Of a stretch of DNA of 64,000 bases, positions 11,475-23,050 are shown one piece after another. This stretch comes from Thecaphora thlaspeos. Its lineage: Eukaryota > Basidiomycota > Ustilaginomycetes > Urocystidales > Glomosporiaceae. Where the stretch lies: the NCBI GenBank assembly GCA_900291925.1, contig UWYS01000008.1, forward strand, positions 186,001 through 250,000, in the 5' to 3' direction. The notes under the pieces were generated by a model, which was not told the origin of the DNA, made no database searches, and saw only the letters and a list, made by a program, of their open reading frames with translations. Position 1 is the stretch's first letter, and each line of letters opens with the position of its first letter. The position numbers and the translations under genes are program-made.

Positions 11475-12971
11475 TCACTGCAGCAGAGGGTCCCGGAAGT
11501 GCTTCTGGTTGTTGTTGGTAAAGGCGACGCGGGTCTTGTAGGCTTCCTTCCTCGCGACGTCGCGGAACTCGCGGATGTGTCGCTTGGCCTCCTTGGCCTC
11601 GCCGCGGTTCCTCGCCTTGACTACCTGTCCGCCGCGGTCCTTGACCAGCGTGCCGTCGCGCTTGTGGTGGCCCATGCCACTGTCGTGGATCAGCCGCCTC
11701 GCCAGCGCGCTGCCGCCGCCGAACCTCTGCGAGTCCTCGTGGTCGTACAGCGACGGGTGCGACGACAGGTTCTGCTCGTAGTAGCGGCGCAGGCTGCGGT
11801 GGCCGATCCTCGCGCCCGACGCAAGGATCAGCTCGTTCTCCGAGTCGCCGTAGCGAACACCCTGGTTCCGGTCGGTGCCGCGCGGCAAGGTCAGGTCGAC
11901 AATCTCGTCGTCGTCCTCCTCATCCTCATCGCCACTGAGATCCTCCATGCCCTCGTCGCCGTCAGCATCCTCCCATTCCGCATCCTCCTCCTCGTCTTCG
12001 TCGACGGGGTAACTGCTAGTGAAATCGTAGAAGTCGGCAAATTCGAGCTGGTCCACCTCGAGCTCGTATGCGATCTTGCAGTGGCACTTGTCGATCATGT
12101 GCTTACGAACGGCCGACATCTCGTGGAATCCACGGCCCTTGCCGTTGCAATAGAGGCAGATGTTGCCGACCGAGACCTTGTCGGCGAGGTACGACATGAG
12201 GCCGGGCAGGTCGACGAGGTACTCAGAGTCCGGGATGAAGAAGCCGTGCACCTTGGACATGTGCGCCATCGAAGGGGCGAGCGAGTCGAAGCCCGAGGCG
12301 GAGCAGAAGATGCATTCCTTGGCCGGGTCGATCCGTCTTGACGAAGCCACCTTGGCGTCGACCGCGGCCTGGATCTCCTCCTCCGTCGCGTTCTCGTTCA
12401 CCATAAGAGTCTGCCTCAGGTTCTGTTTCTTCTCCGCCTTGGCCTCCGTGGATTCCTCGGCGGCGTTGGGAAGCACCTCGTCGACGCCGTCAGCCTGCGC
12501 CGGACGGAGTACTCGGAAGACGAGCGGTGCGTCTCCATCGTTGCCCTGCTTGCCTTCTTCGGAGGTCACCGGTACCGCTGATGTGGAAGGCTTCTGCATG
12601 CGCGCCTCGTTGTCCTTGTGCTTTCGCGAGTTGAGGTGGTCCTTGTAGGCGTTCTGCGAGAGGAACGTCTTGTTGCATGCGGCGCACTTGTCGTTAGAGA
12701 CATTGGCTTGACTCTGTTCGGCCGACTGCTGCGCGCGACGCTCAATGATCTTGGCGTTGAAGACATCGGCCTTGACCGGCGGCAGGTTGGCGACGCGACG
12801 CTTCATGTTGTAGCGGTGGAGGTCGGAGCGGTAGTGTGTGCGCTGATCCTCGGGGTTGGGAAAGGCGATGCTGCACGAGAGGCAGGTGAAGAGCGGCGTC
12901 TCGTCGTCGTCGTACATCTGCATCTGATGGGGTGGCGGCGAGCCGGACGAAGCTCCGACGACGGTAGCCAT
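11475..12971 (-). CDS. REI1: Cytoplasmic pre-60S maturation factor Rei1 (ZNF622 family)
   Basis: Uninterrupted frame from ATG at 12971 to TGA at 11475, 498 residues. Zinc-finger-like units in order: FTCLSCSIAFPNPEDQRTHY near residue 28, CAACNKTFLSQNAYKDHLNS near 95, CIFCSASGFDSLAPSMAHMS and CLYCNGKGRGFHEMSAVRKH in the middle, then an acidic segment (EEDAEWEDADGDE) and the typical Rei1 tail LASGARIGHRSLRRYYEQNL ... RVAFTNNNQKHFRDPLLQ. Rei1 binds late cytoplasmic 60S particles, places its C-terminus in the exit tunnel and promotes Arx1-Alb1 release. The frame stays open for another 1 kb upstream (to 13976), but that part translates a tandem repeat and a low-complexity leader, so I start at MATVVG. 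It is divergently arranged with ubiquitin-eL40. Confidence 0.95.
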   Translation of the reverse strand: MATVVGASSGSPPPHQMQMYDDDETPLFTCLSCSIAFPNPEDQRTHYRSDLHRYNMKRRVANLPPVKADVFNAKIIERRAQQSAEQSQANVSNDKCAACNKTFLSQNAYKDHLNSRKHKDNEARMQKPSTSAVPVTSEEGKQGNDGDAPLVFRVLRPAQADGVDEVLPNAAEESTEAKAEKKQNLRQTLMVNENATEEEIQAAVDAKVASSRRIDPAKECIFCSASGFDSLAPSMAHMSKVHGFFIPDSEYLVDLPGLMSYLADKVSVGNICLYCNGKGRGFHEMSAVRKHMIDKCHCKIAYELEVDQLEFADFYDFTSSYPVDEDEEEDAEWEDADGDEGMEDLSGDEDEEDDDEIVDLTLPRGTDRNQGVRYGDSENELILASGARIGHRSLRRYYEQNLSSHPSLYDHEDSQRFGGGSALARRLIHDSGMGHHKRDGTLVKDRGGQVVKARNRGEAKEAKRHIREFRDVARKEAYKTRVAFTNNNQKHFRDPLLQ

Positions 12972-13729
12972 GGCTGCGGCGTCTGATCGGGCTTGGAAGC
13001 GGTGACCGGGACGGGGAAGGGTTAGAGGGTATCCCGAGGAAGCGGTCGTGTGAGGATTGCGTGGTGGTAGTGGTGGCAGTGGTGGCGGCGGAAAGAGAGC
13101 TCGAGATGGCGGGCAATTCGCGAGATGCGGGGGAAGCCTGCGTTGTGGCTGAGTCGCACAAAAGTGAAAAGCGAGCGCGCCGCAAAAGTTTCGCGGCGAA
13201 AAAGCGTCACCGAGGCGCGGGTGTGGAGGCACGGGCCCGCTTTTGGGATCTCCACATTTGAACCCTTGCTTCCCGATCCACAGCCTTCTACCGGACGATA
13301 GAAAGTCGACAAGTTTCGCTACTTGGAACCGAATAGACGCGCTTGCCGGCCGAGGTGCCTTCCCTTGGTGCCTTCCCCCATTAGCCTCCCGCTTCTCACC
13401 CCCCTTGGGCAGAGTGACTGACGTTGAGCGGATGATAATGGCGACTTCGACGACAGCAGAGGGCACCATCGTCATGATGATGGGCCGTGGCATTGGTCTA
13501 AATGGGAAGCTGCTTTCGGTGTCGTCGTCCTCGCCGTCGACATCAGCGGCGGTTGAGGCCAGAGGGCATATTGGGTCACGTGCCAAAATGGGCAAGAAAT
13601 GCATTCGCGGGCGAAAATCGACAGGGCCAGCCAGCCAATTTGCGGGCTGCGCGTCGCCCCAGGCGGCAGCCTCAGCCAGCAGGCTGCCAGCGCTCAGGGC
13701 CCGGGCAACGGAGCTGAGGTAAGGGTAAG

Positions 13730-13795
13730 GCAGAGGCAGCGCAGAGGCAGCGCAGAGGCAGCGCAGAGGCAGCGCAGAGGCAGCGCAGAGGCAGC
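13730..13795. repeat. 11-bp tandem repeat, about six copies
   Basis: The unit GCAGAGGCAGC is repeated head to tail about six times with essentially no change, then decays into GCAGC units up to about 13806. It lies roughly 760 bases upstream of REI1 and 560 upstream of the ubiquitin-eL40 start. Confidence 0.95.
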
Positions 13796-13972
13796 GCAGC
13801 GCAGCGCCGGGCTGGGTTGGTCTGGCCGGAAGCGACGGAGACGGGTCGGGCGGGCGGCGGCGCGAGGGCAGGCCTCTTTGGCCCTCTCGACTCTTGCCAT
13901 CGATCCCTGTCATCATCACCCATCCACCCTTCTCGACATCAAGACAAGGTAAGCATTCAGTATAGCCTCCCC

Positions 13973-13977
<5 letters not shown>

Positions 13978-14011
<34 letters not shown>
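13978..14011. repeat. CCG then ACG trinucleotide repeat
   Basis: About nine CCG units pass directly into about four ACG units, in the presumed leader or promoter of the ubiquitin-eL40 gene. Confidence 0.85.
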
Positions 14012-14013
<2 letters not shown>

Positions 14014-14354
14014 TTCGATCCGTGTCATCATCGTCGCCAATCCGACAGACGGGACGCTCGATATTGCCGCCAGCCCGTCAGGTGATCCGAATCCGCGCCA
14101 CAGAACCTCGGCCTCCGCACCCACTTCGCACGCCGACCGTACGACTAAACGACATTCTATTCGCCTTTCGCCCTACCGTTCGACTCCCAAATCTCGACTC
14201 GCCAGCTAGCCTTGCTTTTTGAATCACCTCTGACTGACTTGTACGCTCCCTTCGACCCGTTCCATTGCCACTTTCCTTCACCACCTTTTCGACCTCCTCC
14301 CGAATTCCCACCAACCTCAATCCGCTCCGACAATCACCTTGACACGACCTACAG

Positions 14355-15418
<1,064 letters not shown>

Positions 15419-16676
15419 ATTGGAAATTTTGGCCTACTGGTCACGCTGGCCCTCAGCCGCCCGCCGCTGTTCTACTACTTTCCTACTCTTGGTGTGGCGC
15501 GGATCACCAGCAACCCAAAAAATACCTGGTCTCCGGTCTCGACTCTCACTTGTCATGTGTTTGTGTGTGTGTGTGTACACTGATCCTTTTCATCGAGTAC
15601 CATCGTGCTTGCACGCACCGGCCAACTCTCGGTGAGCAGAGGGTACTCGGGATCGAATGCACCGAACGGCCACAGACGATTGACATGTCGTGGGACAGGC
15701 CTGCTTTGTCGGCTTTGGTCCTTGGAGCGTTCTGTCGAGCCTTGCCAACGCCATGTGTGTCCTGAGCTGCTTGCAGGAGGAGCCTGGCACAGAGATACGC
15801 AGCTCATCGCCCAGCGTTGTTCCGTGGTGGCTTGTCCATGCATCAGAACGGTGCCATTGTCTTCGTGACTGTTGGGACAATGGTGTTGTAGGGCAGCTCG
15901 ACGCCATATCGGCTCAAGCTTATGAGACAGGTCTCTCTGAAGATGAACTGCCGCATGGAGCTGCTGTCAAGCAGATCGGGCGTGGCTCGCAGTGTACGGA
16001 CGTAGGAGACGGGGGCCAAGGATGAAAGACTTGGAGAGCGTCGAGGGGTAGGAAGGGAGATCGGGCCAGATGCGCAGAAGGCGAGCGCCAGAGGGAACGG
16101 ACAGGGACAATGACATGGCAGCGTCAAATAGGAGCATCGAAGAGAGGTCAGTGCGAAGAGATGTACTTCCATGGCGGGCAACGCTACATGTCGAGCGCCG
16201 CAGTACGCTGAAGGACAATCGAGCATTGTCCGATACGACGCATGAGCAAGGCCAAGTTCGCCCGACGCCTGGCGACTGCAGCGCCGCTGAAGGAGGGCGC
16301 GAGGAACGCGTCGCGTACATGGGTCTCGCCGGGGCGCGCCACAGCGGCGGTGTGCCGTGTGGAGCACAGAGAGAGTGGTGCGTTGCTCGTCGCCGCCAGC
16401 GTGACCAGCGCCCTCAGCACCACCACCACCGCCATCCTCATTGCCACCGCCTGACTTTCTACCAACCAGGCGACCTCGTCTTTCATCCACTCTTTCTTTT
16501 TTGCGCATCACTCCCTTTCCACCCCATTCACTTCCGCCGCTCTGACACAGGTGATACCGCATGCGACAGGACCGTAGCCCGAAAACGCACATCTCACCTA
16601 CACGCACGCATCAGACCCAGACCGCGGCCACAGCTTCCTCTACCTCCCTTGCCTCCTTTGCCTCTTGCCCCTTCAC
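15419..16676. other. Intergenic region upstream of MUS7/MMS22
   Basis: This 1.26 kb stretch has a TG-rich microsatellite near 15557-15577. A 254-codon minus-strand frame (15843-16607) shows no domain and looks random. The promoter of the gene starting at 16677 should be in the right part. Confidence 0.5.
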
Positions 16677-19600
16677 ATGGACGCGGCCCTACCTCACAGC
16701 AATGAGCACGACACGGAGAGGCTGTACAGCAGCCAGGAGGCGGTCTCTAGACTCGCAGCAGCGCCCGCCTCTTTCCTCACCGAGACCAAGCCATGCCCGT
16801 CCAGTGTCGTCGAAGATGAGCCCGTGCACATGGACCAGACGCTGCCGGATCCTCTCGCAGCCTTGCTTAACTCTCCGTCATCTTCGCTCACCAGCCTCGA
16901 GGATCTCGACGTACCCGCCGCAGACGAGCCGATGCCGGACCTTGAAGCCCGGCCTCGGAGTCAGCGTACGGCATCGCCATCGTCTCCTGAACGCGCAGCA
17001 GCCGCGACATTTTGCGTCGACCAGACCGACGAGAGCAGCGTCGACTCACTTTTCCCGCTTCGTTCGCCTACGGTGATCGGCGGGAGAGCCCCGCACAACC
17101 ATTGCCACGGTGCATCTACGATCGAAGTCGTCATCGAGGCAACAGTACGGCCCCAACTACTTCCCGCCGCCAGGTCATCGTCCCAGTCAATAGAAGCCAC
17201 TGCCGACGTTGCGGAGGCTGGCCCTAGCTCCGCTGCTGTTGCGAGGGGCGATGAGGCTATTGCCCGGGCCGCTGCGATGCTGCCTCCTTCCCCTCCCCGA
17301 CGCAACTTGCGCGCACGGAAAGCCGCCCAGCTCAACCCCTATACCCTCGAGGCCATCCGGTACCAGCGTGCGCTTGTCCGGAACGACTGGGAAGATGCGC
17401 TGGTTAGCCAGCGGGAGTGGGCCAGGCAGGAGAAGAAGAGAGTCAGAGAAGAGGCCGCTCGCGCCGCGGCCGAGGCTGGGTCCGTGGGCGAAAGTCAGAG
17501 CCAGTGGCTCGAACCAGATCCCGACGACGAGGCGCAGGAGGAGAACTGGCAAAGAGAGGAGGAGCGGGGGCGAAAGAGGCAGATCTACGAGGCGAAGTGT
17601 GTCGAGCGCGAGCGCCAACGTCCGCAGGCGGCACAGACCTCCAAGGGCACAGAGGCGGCTGCGACGGCGACGAAAGCCTCGAAGCGGCCGATATCAAGCA
17701 GCACGACGCAGCCGTCTGCGTACGGGCGTCTGTTGCTGCTGTCGTCGGGCTCCGAGACGGAAGACGAATCGCTTGCCCAGGCAGCTTCAGCTGCAGCGGT
17801 ACCAGCAGCGTTGACCATGAGCTCCATCGCAGGGCCTTCGCGGACGCACCCATCGCTGCCTTCGGCCCGTCCAACAACATACGGGAAACGCTCGAAAGAC
17901 AAGGCAAGGGCACAAGAGCCAGCAGCGGATGCCATCGAATCGAGGGCACGCTCGCACGAGCCAAATTCGTCAGGCTCATCCTCTCCCATCTTGGGTCCGC
18001 GCAAGCATGCGAGAATACGCTCGTTGTCCAACGTCGACTTGGTGAGCTCCGACACCGAGCCAAGCACTCTGGCAGGGCGGACGACGGCGACAGCGGAGAC
18101 GCTCGTCCATCGCGAGGCAGCTGCTCAGAGAGCTACCCCTACCGTTGTCTACATCGACTCCTCCGAAGACGAAACCTCCGTAATCAGGCGGACCGCAGGG
18201 AGCAGCTCGAAGCGAAAGAAGTACCAGGAAGCGCAGAGTTCCGATAGCGACAGCACCGACTACGAGCGGCGCTTCCGCCAACTCAAGAAGATGATGCCGG
18301 CCGGTATGGCGAGGAAGCACATCGAGGACCTCAAGGCGATGCGGCGCGGCAAGGCGTACCACTCCGACGGCCACGTGTCGACGACGCCCGAGGCGAGCGA
18401 ACAGAGCCAGGACGAGGACGGCGACGCGACGATCCCAGCAGCCACCTCGACCCCGTCGACGAGCCCGCTGGATGCGGGAGAGCTCCGCCCTGGCGAGGCG
18501 AGAAAGAGGCTGCGGCGTCGCTCGATCACGGAGGGCGACCACAATGGCCTGTCGCAGCTGTTTTCGGCTGACTCCGAGTCCGAGAGCGAGCGGATGTCTT
18601 CGTCGGACGACGAGATGCTGAAGCTGTGGGCAGACAGGTCCAGGCCACGGCAAATCCGCGAGGCGGACGCAATCGATCGGATGCTCAGCCGGACCAACGG
18701 TAGCAGAAGGCCGCGTAAAAGGGCTCAAGGGAGCGAGGGAGCTGTGACGCGCCGCAAACCGAAGCAGGGCCGCCTGGACTCGCACTTGGTCGAGCGAGCG
18801 AATGGCGCAGCCTCCGGCGAGTCCCATCGCCGGATGATGACGACGGCAAGCGCTAAAGTGAAGTCGATGTCCAGCGCACGGACGAGCTCGGCATCGGGTT
18901 TCAAAAAGAAGCGGAAGAAGCACAATCCGCGAGTCGGACGGATCCGCAGCACGCACCGCGGTCCAGCGCCGAGGCCGTCCAACCCTGCGATCGTCAAGCC
19001 GAGGACCAGGTCGCGGCTTGATATGATCAACGACGACGTCTTCTTCGACTTCCAGATCCAGTCGGCTCTCGACGGCAGGGCTGCCGACGACTCGGACGAC
19101 GATCTCATGTCGATGCTGGGTGATCACTCTGCAGTAGCTCGTCCGCTGCAAATGCTTGCACAGGCGGCAGAGCTCGGTGAAGGGGCAGTAGCAGCGGGCG
19201 CGCGAGGTCCAGGAGGCGGCGGAGCCATGGAAGCGAGGCGCTTCCGCCGCTCCGTCTCTGGCGGCTCGCACACTGCCTGCGATCACATCGCCAACGACGC
19301 GGCGATGCACACACCTTCGCCGCTGCGCCACCTCGACAACCTGCCACCCGTCTCGCCTGGACGTCCACCCCCACGACCGGGCTTCCTGCACGCTCGCGTG
19401 ACGCCGCTGGCAAAGTCTCCCGGCTTGGACGTCTGGCTCGCTGCGGCTGTCAGCTCTCCGGCGAGCAAGAGCCCGACCACCATCGCTGCCATTGCCCAGG
19501 CCGACGCGCAGAGGATCGAGGCAGAGGCGTGGGATGACCACGAAGGGCTTCGCGTCGACTTCGGCATCGAGCCTCTGCCAATCGGGCTGAGCTTCGCGGA

Positions 19601-22600
19601 TCATACCTTCCTCGGCCGCGGACGGCTTTATGAGTTGCTGCACCTTCCAGATTACCTTGACGAGCCAGGAAAGGCGCTGCCGCCAAACTGGCTGCGCCTC
19701 AGCGCTCGTGTTGGTGAGGTCGAGCTGACGGCCACGATGGCGGCCGACGAGGTGATCGCTTCCATTCCAGTGTTGTTCGAGACGCTTGCTCGCGAGACCG
19801 AGCTCGGCGAGGATGATGCCGACCTGGTGCATCGCCATCCGCAGGGGCAGACGACGAGGGAGGGCGCTGGGCTCGAAGAAGGCTCGCGCTTTCTGTGCCT
19901 CCGCTTGACGGCTGAGGCGCTACAGCTCGAGCTCAGCCCGCAGCTCTCTCGACTCTATCGAGCCATCACGAACCAGATCGACCTCCTTTTTCAGCGCCTT
20001 CGAAAGAAGAAGGCGATGTCGCTCGAGTCGCTGATCCGGCTAGTGTGGTTCCGCGTTGAGATCTGCTGGAGGATGCTGGCGACGTGCGGCCAGGATCACA
20101 CGGCGATGGCGCTGCAAAGCCAGGACTTCGCCACCTTCCGCGAGCTGGCGAACAGCAGCAAGCTCCTCATGCTTTTGCTGCTACGACACGGCCTCCATCG
20201 GACCATGCGGGCCGTCAAAGCCGTCGCCAAACCTTTGCACGACGACGCAGGCTTCGATCAGAGCGCGGAGGACGGATGCGCCCTGTCGAATGGAGCAAAG
20301 AAGCTGACGGACACGTCTGCGGAAGTCTGGGTCTGCCTGATCCATCTGCTAGACCATGCGGGACGGCAGGACATGGGCGGCGAGCTCATCTCCTTCTGGT
20401 CTGTCTTCGAGGCGGCGCTGGGCCAGTGGCAGGGTGCCGACCCTAAGAGGCGATCTGTCGTGGCGAGCGAGAGCACTTGGTACTGTATTTTCAGCCTCTC
20501 TGCCCTGTCGACCGTTTCGGCATCGACAGGAAGCGTCTTCTCGACGAGCCACCTCGGCGAACATTGGCCGATTGTGGCAAAGGCGCTCGCGAAGGTTCGG
20601 CTCCGCTTCGACGATCAGGTCGAGTCTTCGATGTCGCTGCCGGCGCTCAACAAGCGTGACCAGTACGTTTGGGTGCTCCTACGACGGTGTCTCGACCTCA
20701 ACGCGATTTGGCACTGGAAGATGGAAGGCGCCGAACTCGCTCTTTCGCGCCTCTTCGAGGTGTTCGACAGCCACAAGCTGACCGACCTGCCGAGCGAGAG
20801 CGACCACGACTTCCCGCAGTTCCTCCGCGAGTTCGACGAGGATGCGCTGTTCGAAGGAGCGACGCGGGACGACTCGAGCTTCCACCTCTTCATCAAGCTG
20901 GTCGCTCGAGCCGGGCGGGATTTGCGCAGGTCGGCCAGTGACGAGAGAGACGGCGACCGGAAGATCTCGCGCCTCTTTTCGCGGATCTCGCCGGTGCGGG
21001 CGATGGCCTTCACGCGCTCCAACGTCCCGACGTCGAGCCAACGGTCGATGCTCTTCAACCACTACGCCGTGGTCATGCTCTTCCTCTATCTTGTCCCAAG
21101 CCAGGCGCAGCAGCGGCTGCGCCAAATCAGAAGCTTTCTGCCGTTCAAACAGGCCGACTACGCGTCCCAGGTGGCCTGCGTCCGCGCAATGATGTACGCC
21201 GCCGTCGTCTTCCGCCACCACCGGCTCGACGTCTCGCCGATTTCGGCGTGGTTCGGCGAGGTGACGTTCACGATGCTGAAGGAGTACGAGACGCTCGAAA
21301 AGACAACGGGGACGCAAAGGAGACGGCCGGGAGCTGCGCCGTTGGCGCCCGTCTTCGAAGAGGCCCAGGCCAGGCAGACGGCCCTTCGACGGCAGGGAGA
21401 GGTGGCGAGGCTCATCGTGGCCGTTCTGCGATCGCTGCAGCATGTCATCCAGCACCCGACGTTATCAAAACAGCAGGAAAGTGACTTCGTCGGCCACGCT
21501 GCGTATCCGGACCTCAAGTTGCTCCACACAGGTGAGTACACGGCGTCTGTGGATGGCAGTTTGCGCCGGCTCCACTGACATCTCCAGACGGTCTTTGCGA
21601 CTTCTTGACCTTTCTGCGCCAGCCTGGACCAAGGAGATCTTGGAAGCTCAGCTGGCCATCGACCCGGCCATCGGCCGCGAAGCACTCAAGTGCATCCACG
21701 CCTTCCTGCTGCAACGCAACAAGGCTGTCGCTACCCGCGTCAAGCCTGCGGTCCACGCAGCAACGTCCACGTCCAGCGCCGCTCACGAGAGCCAGGACAG
21801 CTTCGGCGACCTCTTTGACGACACAGAGTTCGACTTTGAAGATCCGACGCTCGACAACCTTCTCGGCGTGCAAGAGCAGGCAGCAGCAGCGGCGGCAGCA
21901 GCCGACGTCGCGACGGTCGATGCGCCCCCTCCGCAGAGATTCACCAAGGAGCTGGACCGAGAGTTTGCAGACTACGCGATCGGCGTCATCTCGCCGGCGC
22001 TCTTCCGGCTGGTGTCGAATCTCTACCACCCGGACCGACGCGCTGAGGGTCTTTGCATCTCGCTCGGCGTGACGGAACGCCTCGCCCTGCCTGAAGAATG
22101 GCGGCTCGATCGGCGCAATCGGCTCGACCACATCGTCAAGGACGCCGAGCGTCGACGCTATCTCGAGACGGTCATCGACTGCTGGGCCGGCTGCGCGCAC
22201 GTGTTGGTGCAAAACGGGTTGCGTGGCTGGAACGGCTATCTAACGTTCGGTAACGAGTCGTGGAAGCGGATCGACGATCCCATCGGCAAGCGCGACGTCG
22301 GCCTGAGGTTCCTCCTCAACGTGCTGGTGCTCGACCCGGCGGCCTTTGTCGAGCACGAGGGCGAGTTCATGGCGATGTGGTGCCAGGCGGCCGTGGCGCG
22401 CGTCTTGAGCGTGCAGCACAACTTCACTGCGGCTCTCTGCAAAGTTGCCCCACAGAGTGCACACAGCGTGCTATGCCACGGTTGGAAGGAGACACTTGTC
22501 TCCCTCTCGCCTCGCACCGCTGCCTCCCAAACGCAGACGAGCGAATCCGCCGCCGACGACGACGACGACGACGACGGTCCGACGTTGAAGCTGCAGGATT

Positions 22601-22920
22601 TCGAGACGGTACGACATGAGCTTCTTTGCGTGACGCTGTCTAACATCTCGAGAGACGCTGAGCGAGAGGACACCGCGGCACTCAAGCGGCGGCCCATGCT
22701 GTTTTCGTGTCTCTCTGCGCTCCTCTCTGCCGTGCGGCTGTACGTCGAGGATACGCCGCGAGAGGCAAAGGAGAGATCGACGTACCTCGCCTTTTGTCGC
22801 GCCGTGTTGCGCGAGGTCCAGGCAAGGATCCGGGGTGACCTCATGAGGGGGATAGGAGGTGAGGTCGCCCTCACGTTGGCGACGCTGGAGAGGCATAGTC
22901 AGGCGCCGGGTCAAGGGTGA
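16677..22920 (+). CDS. Mus7/Mms22-family DNA replication-repair protein
   Basis: Two exons, 16677-21531 and 21623-22920 (91-base intron, GTGAGT donor, GCGCCAG acceptor, phase 1, join LLHT-AWTKEILEAQL); about 2050 residues. Residues 1-780 are disordered with acidic/Ser motifs (IDSSEDETS, SSDDEML) and a Lys/Arg-rich patch; the remainder is alpha-helical repeat-like. The C-terminal third carries the family core, for example NHYAVVMLFLYLVPSQAQQR, VISPALFRLVSNLYHPDRRA and DCWAGCAHVLVQNGLRGWNG. Mus7 of fission yeast and Mms22 of budding yeast act at stalled forks; Mms22 is the substrate adaptor of the Rtt101-Mms1 ubiquitin ligase, promoting recombination-dependent restart. The first ATG is used; it sits right after a pyrimidine-rich leader. 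The family call is from overall pattern and is good, not certain. Confidence 0.83.
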
Positions 22921-23050
22921 GTCTGGAGATGTGGAGTGTTGTACATTGGTGGCGTGCTGTGCGATGACATGCGACGTTGGCGGCTTTACTACAAACACAA
23001 TGGAGGGACGGTACATTGCTATGCTATGTTCAAAGGGCCAAGGGAAAGGT
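22921..23050. other. Short convergent 3' spacer
   Basis: Only 130 bases separate the stop codons of the Mus7-like gene and the Rmp1-like gene, so their 3' untranslated regions probably overlap. Confidence 0.6.

Larger units (their letters stand above)
12972..14354. other. Divergent region between REI1 and ubiquitin-eL40
   Basis: This 1.38 kb region should carry the promoters and leaders of two genes for 60S production. It holds an 11-base tandem repeat (13730-13795) and a CCG/ACG trinucleotide run (13978-14011). No coding gene is supported. Confidence 0.6.

Noticed and set aside
12972..13976. In-frame N-terminal extension of REI1
   Set aside because: It translates the 11-base tandem repeat into LPLRCLCAA-type units and other low-complexity sequence; Rei1 proteins begin shortly before the first zinc finger, as MATVVG does.
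14161..14180. GTTCGACTCC, resembling a tRNA B-box
   Set aside because: No matching A-box, acceptor stem or cloverleaf could be built around it; no other convincing tRNA B-box was found on either strand.
15843..16607. 254-codon minus-strand frame upstream of the Mus7-like gene
   Set aside because: No domain, Arg/Cys-rich random composition, and it covers the expected promoter of the neighbouring gene.
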